Assembly: GCA_963383645.1 (NCBI GenBank)
Contig: OY726564.1
Span: 107,887,540 to 107,951,539 of the forward strand
Source: Muscardinus avellanarius
Taxonomy: Eukaryota > Chordata > Mammalia > Rodentia > Gliridae
Reading direction: 5' to 3'
DNA length: 64,000 nt
The stretch's first letter is position 1, and every line of letters begins with the position of its first letter. Below are positions 35,724 to 45,376 of this stretch, piece by piece. The notes below the pieces were generated by a model. It was not told the DNA's origin and searched no databases. It worked only from the letters and a program-made list of their open reading frames with translations. Made by a program: the position numbers and the translations under genes.

Positions 35724-35959
35724 ACTTCCCAAAATGTGTTTTTTTTGAAAAACAACAAATCATTTTTAAAAAGCCACCTTTGCTCTAAACCATTAGATCC
35801 ATGTGTATTCTTTGGGAAAATTCAATCCACATGTTCGTCAGCCTGTCGTGCCCTGGCAGGTTTCCTGGGGGGCCCCTGGCTTCCACAGATCTCGAGCCCT
35901 TCCCCTGCCCTCCTCGCTATCTCTGGGCCCCTCATCTCCCCCCACGTTCAGAAGTTCTC

Positions 35960-36162
35960 ACAGCCGGGCGTGGTGGTGCAGGCTTGTAATCCCCGTGCTT
36001 GGGAGGCGGAGACAGGAGGATCGCGCAGGTTCGAAGCCAGCCGCGCTGGCGTAAGAGACCCTGTTTCCAAATAGAAAGTATAAAAAAAATAGGCCTGGGA
36101 GTGTAACCCAGAGGTAGAAGGGTTTGCAGGAACCCCAGTACTACCAAAAAAAAAAAAAAAAA
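35960..36162 (+). mobile_element. B1-dID SINE, C-type
   Basis: CAGCCGGGCGTGGTGGTGCAG, GTGCTTGGGAGGCGGAGAC, hairpin AAGCCAGCCGCGCTGGCGT in part, GGCCTGGGAGTGTAACCC, GGTTTGCAGGAACCCCAGTAC, poly(A). Confidence 0.9.
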
Positions 36163-36569
36163 GAAGTGGGGACTCATGGTGCCAAGGTCCAGCCTGGGGC
36201 TGTGCCCCGGGAAGCCTGACCGGCGGGAGCCACTGGGGGTCAAGGGCCGCCACCGCCAGCCTCCCAGCGGGTGACTGTGCACCCCGCTTTGGGAGCAGTA
36301 ATGGCGGCTCAGGGACCCCATGGTCTCTTTACATGCTGGAGTCAGGACAGCCAGAGGGGGGACCGGAGCACACTCACAATTTGCTGGAGGCCCAGGAGGC
36401 CCAGGAGGGCAGGCCGAGGCAGGACGGCGCGCATCACCATCAGCAGCAGGTTGGAAGTCAGGCTGCGCCAGGGTGGGCCAGGCCCCGGCGGGGGAGTAGT
36501 AAGAATTCTGAATGCCCGACACCTGTGTATACGCAGAGTTTTAGAAATGCTGTCAGCAGCTGGATGGAG

Positions 36570-36730
36570 CCAGCGCTTTTCTGGAGCCAGAGAACGTGGA
36601 TTCGGATTCTTTGAGCCCGACCTTTGACTTGGGCAAATGGTCTGGTGTCGCTGAGGCTCGGTCTGTGGGTGTGTGAAATGCGGGCAGGGAGGGCCTCCTG
36701 CCTCGCAGGCTCGTCCCGGGTCTCCTCAAG
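36570..36730 (+). mobile_element. MIR
   Basis: CTGGAGCCAGAGAACGTGGATTCGG (in parts), GACTTGGGCAAATGG, GTCGCTGAGGCTCGGTCTGTG and GTGTGTGAAATGCGGGCAGGG keep the MIR order over about 150 bases. Confidence 0.6.
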
Positions 36731-36817
36731 GCGAGGATGGACGGCCGGTGCGGGGCTAGGAGTCGCTGACCGGGCTGCGGTGGCCACGACGCTGCGTAAC
36801 GATATATATATTTTTTA

Positions 36818-36870
36818 TATTGTGGTCCTGGGGTTACGCCTAGGAGCACTCTAGCACTGAGCTGAGGGGT
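36818..36870 (-). mobile_element. ID-like right-monomer scrap
   Basis: ATTGTGGTCCTGGGGTTACGC, TAGCACTGAGCTGAGGGG. Short and diverged. Confidence 0.4.
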
Positions 36871-37377
36871 TGTAATTCACTTATCCTGCGGTGGGATCCT
36901 CTCCATTGGCTGGGTCTGTGGCCGGGCGGGCGCTCCATCCACTGAAACAAACGGCCTCTTAAAACTTTATTTGAAGCAGCTGGTGCACACGGCCTCTCTC
37001 GTCGCTCACCTCATGGGTGAGGTGTCATCTTGGCACATTTAATCAAGAGAGGTCGCAAAAGCACCCTTGTCCCTCCATCCCTCCTCCCCCTCTTTTTCTG
37101 GGCTCTTTCCTTGGCTCCGGGTCCCAGGGGTCGAAAGGCGGGTGAGGCAGTGCCAGCCCCTGCGGCCCCATCCTGAGCCGCAGACAGGCAGACCGGCTGC
37201 CTGGAGCCAGGCTGTGGTGAGCGTCACCGGCACTGGTCGGGACCGTGCAGCAGGGACCTCGTTCCACTCTGCCGACCCAAGGCTTTCTCCTCCCTTTGAG
37301 GTCTCCAGCCCAGGAGATGTCTCTCAGATCCAATTATACATGCTGGGAGACTAACTGCGGCCATGATATTCTCTGTG

Positions 37378-37567
37378 TGTGGCGCTGGGGATGGAGACCA
37401 GGGGCATTCTACCTCCACCCCTATTTTTAACTCTTTACTTTGAAACAGGGTCTCACTGAGTTGCAGAGGGCCTCACTAAGTAGCTGAGGCTGACCACAAA
37501 CTGCGATCCTCCTGTCTCAGCCTCCCAAGTGATGGGATTACAAGTGTGCACCGCCAGGCCTGGCTGC
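37378..37567 (-). mobile_element. B1-dID SINE, A-type
   Basis: GTGGCGCTGGGGATGGAGACC, shortened right monomer, CTGAGTTGCAGAGGGCC, end ACCGCCAGGCCTGGCT. Confidence 0.85.
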
Positions 37568-37807
37568 CATGATACTTTTTTTTTTTTTTTTTGTGGTACT
37601 AGGGATGAAACCCAGGGCCTTTCTACCTCTCGGCTATACTCCCAACCTGTTTTATACATTATTTGGAAACAGGGTGTCACTGAATTGCTGAGAGCCTCAC
37701 TCAGTAGCTGAGGCTGGCTTCGAACCTGTGCGATCCTCCTGTCTCAGCCTCCCAAACGCGGGGATTACAAGCGTGTGCCACCATGCCCGGCTTTGCCATG
37801 ATACTTT
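37565..37807 (-). mobile_element. B1-dID SINE, B-type, with target duplication
   Basis: TGCCATGATACTTT at 37565-37578 and 37794-37807, a perfect 14-bp duplication. Between: poly(T), GTGGTACTAGGGATGAAACC, GAATTGCTGAGAGCCTCACTC, end ACCATGCCCGGCT. Confidence 0.9.
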
Positions 37808-37829
37808 ATTTTTTTAATTTTTTAATTTT

Positions 37830-38017
37830 TTTGGTGGTACTGGAGTTCCTGGAAGCCCTTTTACCTCCGGGCTACACTCCCAGACCTATTTTTACATTTT
37901 TATTTGGAAACAGGGTCTCCTAAGCCAGTGTGCGTGGCTGGCTTCAAACCTGCGCGATCCTCCTGTCTCTGCCTCCCAAGCGCGGGGATTACAAGCGTGC
38001 GCCACCATGCCCGGCAC
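37830..38017 (-). mobile_element. B1-dID SINE, C-type
   Basis: GGTGGTACTGGAGTTCCTGG, AAGCCAGTGTGCGTGGCTGGC in part, end ACCATGCCCGGCA. A SINE left monomer follows directly. Confidence 0.9.
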
Positions 38018-38169
38018 CCGGGCCCTATTTCATTTTTAATTTTGGAACAGGGTCTCACTAAGTTGTTGAGGGCCTCGCTAAGTTGCTGAGGCTGGCTTCG
38101 AACCTGCGATCCTCCTGTCTCTGCCTCCCAAATCCTGGAATTAGAGGCGTGCACCACCACCCCTGGCTA
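38018..38169 (-). mobile_element. SINE left monomer with linker
   Basis: CGGGCCCTATTTCATTTTTAA, TTGTTGAGGGCCTCGCTAAG, end ACCACCCCTGGCT. Confidence 0.7.
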
Positions 38170-38199
38170 GCCATGATCCCCTTGACAGGCACCCTCTTG

Positions 38200-38600
38200 G
38201 AATGGGGCGGTGGACTGGCGCTTTTAGTTTTATATGACATTTTTATTATTAACATAACTTCACAATAACAGTACATGGGTTTAAAGCAGAAGAAGCCAGC
38301 ATGTAATCCTGGCTCCTTTTCCACGGTCCTCATCTTTAGAGTCCCTCTGTCATCTTTAGCCAGAGAAATACAGGTTTTTTAACTTAGTTCTAATCACAGT
38401 GTTTATAAGTAATTTTGTGTTCTGCTTATTTTACTTCAAACTAGCTTATAAACATATTTCCACACTCTTGTCTTCACGCTGAGCCTTCGGACATCTGGAT
38501 TCTTTTTCTTTCCCACATCTTTTGCATCATAAATTGTTCCTAATAGTTGAAGATCGAGGTTTATCTTATAAATAATTGTGTGAGGAACGTCTCTGCACAC
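38200..38600 (-). mobile_element. possible L1M/L1ME 3' part
   Basis: ATATGACATTTTTATTATTAAC, CCTTCGGACATCTGGATTC and TTATAAATAATTGTGTGAGGAACG (in parts) recall the antisense L1M 3' wording (GGACATTTGGGTTG .. ATAAATAATGCTGTGATGAAC). Diverged. Confidence 0.4.
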
Positions 38601-38644
38601 TCTTCCTCCTTCCTTCCTTTTTCCTTCCTTTCTTCATTTTTTTT

Positions 38645-38815
38645 CTTTTTGGTGCTAGGGATTGAACCCAGGGGAATTCTACCGCTAAGCCACACCCCCA
38701 GCCCTATTTTTTTTTTTTTATTATGGAAACGGCCTAAGTTGCTGAGACTAGTCTCAAACCTGCGATCCTCCTGTCTCAGCCACAGGCGTGCGCCACCCAC
38801 CCAACTCCTACAGAC
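38645..38815 (-). mobile_element. B1-dID SINE, shortened
   Basis: TTTGGTGCTAGGGATTGAACC, CTAAGCCACACCCCCAGCCC, linker, left monomer missing GGGTCTCACTAAG and the GCTGGGATTAC part. Confidence 0.75.
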
Positions 38816-39167
38816 TTTTTGGGGGGAATTATTTCTTCGGGTACGTCTTAGAGGGGCGAGGGGCCAGGGCTGGGGACAGGCGGAGGGAGAGGGATGGGGA
38901 AAAGGAGGCGGAGGAGGACCAATGTTGGCCTTCCTCAGTTTACCTTCATGAGCTGGGCTCACACAGCCGGCTCCCAGCCGCCACCTGGTGGACCTGCAAG
39001 CCACCGGCAGCAGGAGGAAGTCCTGCAGTGGCTCTAGCTCCCCAAACACTGGCTTCTTTCTTTGCCCGAATCTATGGAAAGACCTCACTCCAGAGCCCCA
39101 GTTATTTGGAGCTCGTGGGTGCAGAACAGTGTACCTGTCTGCTCGGACTTGAAGAGGAGAGGAGCAG
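38816..39167. other. unassigned with CTCF-like motif
   Basis: GC-rich, no repeat or exon recognised apart from the motif at 38977-38991. Confidence 0.4.
38977..38991 (-). promoter_or_regulatory. CTCF-like motif
   Basis: GCCGCCACCTGGTGG on the plus strand is CCACCAGGTGGCGGC on the minus strand, a 13-of-15 match to the CTCF core with all central bases kept. Orientation minus. Confidence 0.5.
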
Positions 39168-39372
39168 GCCGGGCGCGGGGCGCACGCTGCGATCCCAGTG
39201 CTCGGGAGGCTGACACGGGAGGATCGCTGGTTCGAAGCCGGCCTCGGCGACCGTGTGAGGCCCTCTGCATCTTAGTGAGACCCTGTTTCAAAATAAACAA
39301 TAAAATAGGGCTGGGGTCTACCTTGCAACTATAATGCCTCTGAGTTTAATCCTCGGGACCACACCAGAAAAG
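39168..39372 (+). mobile_element. B1-dID SINE, A-type
   Basis: GGCCGGGCGCGGGGCGCACG, TGCTCGGGAGGCTGACACGG, linker CAAAATAAACAATAAAATAGG in part, a diverged right monomer GGTCTACCTTGCAACTATAATG. Confidence 0.8.
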
Positions 39373-39534
39373 AAAAAAAAAGGAGGGAGAAAGAAGAGAG
39401 AATGAATGGATATGGGACACGACTCACTTATTTCCCTATAAGAGTCGGGAGATGAATGGAATAAATACAGCAACGCCAGCCGAGCCCTATTCACTAAGGC
39501 CACGGGCCCCGCACTGGTTGAGTTGCGGAAACCC
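39373..39534. other. unassigned
   Basis: Purine-rich start (AAAAAAAAGGAGGGAGAAAG), the SINE tail, then nothing recognised. Confidence 0.4.
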
Positions 39535-39660
39535 TCCCGCGCGGTGAGCCGTGTTCTGCAGACGAGGAGGCGGCTCGGGAAGGCTGTGCAGCTCTTGGGG
39601 TGCTAGCAGGCCGTGACCGCAAGCTTAGATCCCTGTAGGTCCGACTCCGCACACCTCCAA
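39535..39660 (-). mobile_element. possible MIR fragment
   Basis: TTCTGCAGACGAGGAGGCGG, GGAAGGCTGTGCAGCTCTTGG and GTGCTAGCAGGCC resemble the antisense MIR 3' half. Confidence 0.4.
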
Positions 39661-39822
39661 ACCCAGGCCGGTGGACGCACGGCTGGGAGGCGGGCTGGTG
39701 GCAGAACCGAGGAAGGCGAAGTCCCCCTGAAGAGTTCCTCCATGTGCTCGTGGGCGATTCCATTCCCCTTCCACTTGAAGTTGCAGTTTTAGTTTTAACG
39801 GATACACAAAATTTGTACACAC

Positions 39823-40000
39823 TTGCCGGGACCTGGGGGGCATGCCTATACTACCAATACCGGGGAGGCTAAGACAGGAGAACCGCGGTTTGGAGGCCAG
39901 CCTCAGCAACTTAGCGAAATTCTGTTTCAAGAGAAAAAGTAAAAAGGGCTGGGCACGTAGCTCAGAGGTAGAATGCCCTTGGGTTTGGTACCACAACAAA
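39823..40000 (+). mobile_element. B1-dID SINE, diverged
   Basis: TTGCCGGGACCTGGGGGGCATG, CTATACTACCAATACCGG, AAAAAGGGCTGGGCACGTAGC, GGTTTGGTACCAC. Confidence 0.75.
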
Positions 40001-40079
40001 ACACATGTGTGTACATTACATGGTGCTCTAATCAGGGCAAACCTGGGCATCTCAAACTAGTTGCCAGGTTTTTTTGTTT

Positions 40080-40500
40080 TGTTGTGGTACTGGGGATGGA
40101 ACCCAGGGGCACTGTACCTCCGAGCTACACCTCCAGCTCTATTTTTTAGTCTTTTTATTTTGTTTTTTATTTTTTGGTGGTACTGGGGTTCCTGGAAGCC
40201 CTTCTTCCTCCGGGCTACACTCCCAGACCTATTTTTTATATTTTTATTTGGAAACAGGGTCTCCTAAGCCAGCGCGCGTGGCTGGCTTCGAACCTGCGCG
40301 ATCCTCCTGTCTCTGCCTCCCAAGCGTGGGGATTACAAGTGTGCGCCACCACGCCCGGCTTAGTCTTTTTATTTTTTAAACAGAGTCTCATTGAGTTGCA
40401 GAGGGCCTCACTAAGTCGCTGAAGCTGTCTACGAACCGCGATCCTCTGGTCTCAGTCTCCCGAATGCTGGGATCACAAGCGTGCGCCACCACGCCTGGCC
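40080..40500 (-). mobile_element. A-type SINE split by a C-type copy
   Basis: Right monomer at 40080-40145 (GTGGTACTGGGGATGGAACC), left monomer at 40363-40500 (TAGTCTTTTTATTTTTTAAAC .. ACCACGCCTGGCC). TAGTCTTTTTATTTT is duplicated on both sides of the nested copy (40148-40162 and 40361-40375). Confidence 0.85.
40163..40362 (-). mobile_element. B1-dID SINE, C-type, nested
   Basis: GGTGGTACTGGGGTTCCTGG, AAGCCAGCGCGCGTGGCTGGC in part, GCGCGATCCTCCTGTCTC, end ACCACGCCCGGCT. Target duplication TAGTCTTTTTATTTT. Confidence 0.9.
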
Positions 40501-41966
40501 CAGCTGTGTGTTCTGCCTGCATGTGTGTGGGAAGCCTTCAGAAGGCAGGCCCAGAGCCCATTCTCGGACCCAGCACTCTGGGCTGAGCTTTGAGAGATGG
40601 GAGCCATCCCTGTCAGTACTGAAGAAATGGGGAGGGCGTCCCAGGCGGGGAGATGGTACCCACGGGGCTGGGAGGTGGGACTGAGCAGGGACTTGTTGGG
40701 CAGAGGAGACCAGACTCGGTCTGTGGGTCCCTGTGGGAGAAGGCGAACCCTGAGGCACCAGGCGGGGTCTAGCTTTGCCAGGACGAGTCGTTCCCTAGGT
40801 CCACGTTCTCTGGTCCAGAGCAGAGCTCGGCGGTGGGGCAGTGGGCGCTGATTACATTTGGCACTTTGCCTGCAATTAAGGAAGCAGAAAAAATGACCTC
40901 ACGCTAAGCTGGGTTAGCAACCAAGATGTGAGATGCAGTGGCGGGCCAGAGTCTGAGTGCAAACTGGCGTCCCCTCCCTCTGTGTCCCCCTCCACGCTCC
41001 CCTGGGCTCCCAGGAGAGGGCGGCGCTGCTGCAGGGGCAGGTGACGCTCTGGCCTGGCTCCTCCTGCTGCACCGTCAGATGGCTGCGGGGACGTGGCAGA
41101 GGGTCTTTTTCTCTGCAAACCCCATCTTTTCCTCACCTCCATTGTCTGCCCAGAGGCTCCAGATCCCACCAGGAAAACCTGGGAGGAAGAGACCCCCTTC
41201 TGGAGCAGCAGGACTCACCCCCAAAGCCTCTGTGGGCTCGGTTCCTGGGTCTCCAGGCTTGGCCTCCTGGGCTGTTTGCTAATTTTGGTTGGAACTCTGG
41301 TGTTAAATAAAAACATCAGGGATCCCTGGCACCGACTTAGACAACACGAGAATCAGGAAAGCAGAAGAGTCTTCAAGTTTTCCCGAGCGGTGTAAGCCAA
41401 CACCCGAGCCGAGCCGGCAAAGCCCCCGGGACCTTGCCTTGGCAGCTGACGGCCTGACCACCTGCCTCGGGCTGGGAGGAATCCTCTGCCTGTGGTTCGA
41501 GTTAGAAACGCTAAGGGATACATCTAACTGCCTGCCGGGTGTTTCCATCTGAAAGGAAACACCGCCAACTCCACAGGCAAAGCCCAGCTCATCCCAGGCT
41601 CCCCCGTGTCTGTCTCTCAGTACTGACGCGCACGACTCCAGAACCAGCCTCGGGGGAGGCCCCTCGGCCCCTCTACACCGTCGCCCAGGGCCCAGCGCCC
41701 TCCTCTCCGCCTCTGCTTCTTTCTAGGTTTGAAGTTCTTGTCCTGAACGGGAGGCACAACCGACCCCGAGGTCCTTCCGCCTGCCCTTCTCAAAAGCAGC
41801 CTTTGCATATGAACGTGTCACCAGCTCTCCTAACGGGCTGGGATGCTGAGTGAAATACGCGAGTGTCCCTCTGAACCTCACCAAGAGGCGTAAGTACAGT
41901 GCACCAGTGAACGTGCTTTGTACAAAGTGAGGCTCCGTGATACATTTGCAAGCACTTTTATCCAAG
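40501..41966. other. quiet GC-rich DNA, no gene
   Basis: No SINE for about 1.45 kb. An AT-rich island at 40845-40915 stands out. No exon recognised despite several long frames, which differ between strands and lack domains. Confidence 0.4.
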
Positions 41967-42177
41967 GTACTTTTTTTTTGGTGCTGGGAATTGAATCCAG
42001 AGGCATTCTACCTCCGAGCTACACCCCCAGCCCTATTTTATTTTTTATTTTGAGACCAGGTTTCACTAAGTTGCGGAGGGCCTCGCTAACTTGCTGAGGC
42101 TGGGCTCATACCTGTAATCTTTCTGTCTCAGCCTCCAAAGTATTGGGATTACAGGCATGCGTCCCTGTGCCTGGCTT
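41967..42177 (-). mobile_element. B1-dID SINE, older
   Basis: TTTTGGTGCTGGGAATTGAATC, CCCCCAGCCCTATTTTATT, GTTGCGGAGGGCCTCGC, end CCTGTGCCTGGCTT. Confidence 0.8.
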
Positions 42178-42290
42178 AAAATTACTTTTATTGGTACATT
42201 GTAATTATATATCAATAGAGGTATATGTGTGTACATATATATCACATACACACATTCATACTTTCACACACACACTCACCCGTCACCCAG
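42178..42290 (-). mobile_element. L1 3' terminal fragment
   Basis: ACTTTTATTGGTACATTGTA, ATATATCAATAGAGG and ACACATTCATACTTTCACAC resemble the antisense L1 3' end also seen at 16086. Confidence 0.45.
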
Positions 42291-43096
42291 GGAATCACCC
42301 AAAGGCCACACTGCTCGTGACCTCCTCCACTCCCCGAGCGTGTACACGGAGAAAACATTGAAACGCTCAAGCCATGTTGGCGCGTGGGCTCCCGAGGCGC
42401 AGGTGGCGGCGCGGCCTGTGGGCGAGGGAGTCCCTGCCCGCCAGCTCCCTCCCCTAGAAGGAGCGGGCGGGGAGAATCTTCCAGAGCTGAGTCTATGGCT
42501 TATCGTTTAGGTCTGTGTAGAGAGGCTTAGGGGTCCAGGAAGGCTCACACCACAAGAAATGTGGTGGGACGTACAGCATGTTAAGCTGGAGAGGGAGCAT
42601 GAGACAACCGCAGAGCAGCAGCTTCCGACTCCACCACCAGCCTCGCACCCCACCTCCCCGGGCTCGCACGCACCCCGATACCCGACTGGGCACTTCGCTA
42701 TCCCTCTACGCTGAAGAAACGAGGGGCATCCCTTGAAGGACAGCTGGTCCGGTGTCTGGAGGGAGGGAAAGTTGAAGGCTCAGTACCCCCAAACAAAACA
42801 AACAAGATATTTCATATTTCTCTCTGTGTAAGCAGAAAAGAATACTCAGGGAACTTGGGGTCAACTGACTTGGGAAGAGGTTGGCGCTGTCCCAACACAG
42901 AGCTTCTCAGTCCTAGAGATTAAGCACGATGGCTGAGTAAGGAGGGTCCATGTGTCCCCACGTGTCCCTGTGACCTCAAGAGGAGCCCAGACCACAGACT
43001 CGACACCTCCTTCCCTAGGTCATAAAACTGCAGGCAGTCCTGCAAGTTGGAGGGCAAGACCCGGAAGGCACACTGTTCTGTGCTGCTGTGGGTGTT
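42291..43096. other. unassigned, no gene
   Basis: GC-rich part at 42390-42480, otherwise mixed. No repeat or exon recognised. Confidence 0.4.
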
Positions 43097-43302
43097 TGGT
43101 ACTGGAGGTTGAGTCCAGGGGCATTCTACTTCTGAGCTACAATCACAGTCCTCTTTTCACTTAAAAACAGGGTCTCGCCAAGTTACCGCACAATGCTGAC
43201 CTCAAACCTACAATCCTCCTATTGGTTTTCCCATTTGCCACAAGTCCTGAGAGTCCTGACACTCTCAAGTCCTGAGAGTACAGGCATGCACACCTCGCCT
43301 GA
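43097..43302 (-). mobile_element. B1-dID SINE with inner duplication
   Basis: TTGGTACTGGAGGTTGAGTCC, GCTACAATCACAGTCC, and in the left monomer AAGTCCTGAGAGT appears at 43242-43254 and 43268-43280, around CCTGACACTCTC. End ACCTCGCCTGA. Confidence 0.7.
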
Positions 43303-43609
43303 TTCTCACAAGGGTTTAAAGATGCTAACAGCAGGTCAGCGCCTAACCAAGACCGGGCGGGCCAAGTAAGATAGGAATTCATCTCATCTCAGGGAGGAAA
43401 TTCCGTGTTGCAAAGCCAAGGCCTTCCCCCAAAGTAACAGACACAGTCTGATCGTGTACAGGAAGTTCCCGGCTTTGAATCCCCTTGGACTTTGCAAACC
43501 AGCCTCCTGTTCTGACCCAGAACCCAGCGCTCAACCGCCCAGACTGTGCAGCTCCAGCGTCTTGAGTTGGCTTTTTTTTTTCTCCTTCCTGGGGTCTGGT
43601 AAGTTTGTT
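43303..43609. other. unassigned, no gene
   Basis: No repeat or exon recognised. Confidence 0.4.
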
Positions 43610-43861
43610 AAAAACCCTAGGAAAGCCGGGCGTGGTGGCACACGCTTGTAATCCCAGCATTCGGGAGGCTGAGACCTAGAGGATCGCGGTTCGCGGACAG
43701 CCTCAGCTACTTAGTGAGGCCCTCTGCAACTCAGTGAGACCCGGTTTCAAAATAAAGAATAAAAAATAGGGCAGGGGGTGTAGCTCGGAGGTAGGATGCC
43801 TCTGGGTTCCATCCCAGACCTGCAAAAAAAAAAAAAAAAAAACCAAAAAACCCTAGGAAAG
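43610..43861 (+). mobile_element. A-type SINE with perfect target duplication
   Basis: AAAAACCCTAGGAAAG at 43610-43625 and 43846-43861, 16 of 16. Between: CCGGGCGTGGTGGCACACG, TTCGGGAGGCTGAGACC, linker AAAATAAAGAATAAAAAATAG in part, GGGCAGGGGGTGTAGCTCGG, poly(A). A recent, clean insertion. Confidence 0.95.
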
Positions 43862-44313
43862 TAAAAATAGTCTTTGGTAAAGTCACTGAAATCCTAGGAA
43901 GGTGTCAAAATTGGCACCTCAGGAAGGTGTGAAATTTAGAATAAGCAATGCACTGGAATCTGCCTTCTTAGCACCTCTAACAGGTTTTGCTGTGAGGGTT
44001 TTAAGTGGCTTAGGGTTCATGGTATTTTTTGCTTGTGTACTTAAAATGTTTGGAGTATTTAAGAGAGACTGCTATTTATGAATTTAATTAAATGGAAGTG
44101 TTTGTTCACGTTTGCAATCTGTGGCAAATGGGAAAACCCAATTTGCTGAATTCATGCATTTCTAAACATACTTTTACTGGTGCACGGCAGCCCCACATCA
44201 TAGTGTTCAGAGTGATAGCGTCAGACCACATGCACACAAGACGCGCACGAGGACCCTGGTGGGGCCCCCGGCGGGCTTCCCGCTGCCCCGCCTTTTTTAA
44301 AATACTTTTTTTG
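43862..44313. other. AT-rich unassigned, no gene
   Basis: Nearby repeats of ATCCTAGGAAGGTGTCAAAATT and CAGGAAGGTGTGAAATT (43892-43937) suggest a short local duplication. No exon recognised. Confidence 0.4.
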
Positions 44314-44314
44314 A

Positions 44315-44515
44315 GCTGGGCGTGGTGGTGCACACTTGTAATCCCAGCATTTGGGAGGCTGAGACAGGAGGATCGCGGTCCACGGCCAGTTTCAGCTACT
44401 TAGGGAGGTCCTTTGCAACTTATTTATTTATTTACTTGTTTAAAAAATAAAGAACAAAAAATAGGGCTGGGGGTATAGCTCTGGGGTAGAATGGCCCTGA
44501 GTTCCATCCCCAGTA

Positions 44516-44561
<46 letters not shown>
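44315..44561 (+). mobile_element. A-type SINE with (CA)n tail
   Basis: GAGCTGGGCGTGGTGGTGCAC, TTTGGGAGGCTGAGACAGG, linker expanded with (TTTA), GGGCTGGGGGTATAGCTCTG, CCATCCCCAGTACC, (CA)n at 44517-44561. Confidence 0.9.
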
Positions 44562-44564
<3 letters not shown>

Positions 44565-44581
44565 TAAATAATTTTGAGTGT

Positions 44582-44775
44582 GTGGGCTTGAATTCAGGGG
44601 CATTTTACTTCTGAGCTATACCCTCAGCCTATTTTATTTTTTAATTTTTGAAACAAGGTTTCACTAGGTTGCAGAGGGCCTCACTAAGTTTCCGAGGCTG
44701 GCTGCAAACCTATGATCCTCTGGTCTCAGCCTTCCAACTACTGGGAATACAAATGTGCACCGCCATACCTGGCTT
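44582..44775 (-). mobile_element. B1-dID SINE, A-type
   Basis: GTGGGCTTGAATTCAGGGGC, GCTATACCCTCAGCC, GTTGCAGAGGGCCTCACTAAG, end GCCATACCTGGCTT. Confidence 0.8.
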
Positions 44776-44794
44776 AATACTTTATGTTTTTATT

Positions 44795-44998
44795 TTTGCA
44801 GTACTGGGGATGGAACGCAGGGGCATTCTCCTTCCAAGCTATACCCCCAGTCCTATTTTTTATTCTTTATTTTGAAACAGGGTCTCACTAAATTGAGGAG
44901 GGCCTCACTAAGTAGCTGAGGCTGGCCATGAACCACAATCCTCCTGTCTTAGCCTCCCAAGTACTGGAATCACAATTGTGCACACTATACCTGGCTTA
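44795..44998 (-). mobile_element. B1-dID SINE, A-type
   Basis: GCAGTACTGGGGATGGAACG, TTTTTTATTCTTTATTTTG, AATTGAGGAGGGCCTCAC, end ACTATACCTGGCTT. Confidence 0.85.
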
Positions 44999-45034
44999 AT
45001 ACTTTATTATTTATTTACTTGTTTATTTATTTAT

Positions 45035-45194
45035 TTATTGTGGTACTGGGGCTAGAACGCAGGGGCATTGTACCTCTGAGCTGCACCCCCAGCCCTATAT
45101 TTTTTAGTGTTTTTTTGTTTTTGTTTTTGTCTTTTTTTGCGGGACCAGGGATGGAACCCACGGGTATTCTACCTCTGAACTATACTCCCAGCCC

Positions 45195-45233
<39 letters not shown>

Positions 45234-45376
45234 CGTTAGTCTTTTTATTTTTTGAAACAGGGTCTCAGTTGCGAAGGGCCTTACTAGGTAGCTGAAGCTG
45301 TTCGCGAACCATGATCCTCCAGTCTCCGCCTCCCAAATGCTGGGATCACAAGCATGCGCGCCACTACGCCCAGCTA
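45035..45376 (-). mobile_element. two stacked SINE copies with (TTA)n
   Basis: Right monomers at 45038-45100 (GTGGTACTGGGGCTAGAACG) and 45137-45195 (GCGGGACCAGGGATGGAACC), a (TTA)n run at 45197-45234 in the linker, then one left monomer 45240-45376 (GTCTCAGTTGCGAAGGGCC .. ACTACGCCCAGCT). Confidence 0.8.

Larger units (their letters stand above)
36163..37377. other. quiet DNA with MIR, no gene
   Basis: MIR at 36570-36730 and an ID-like scrap at 36818-36870. No exon recognised. Confidence 0.4.
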
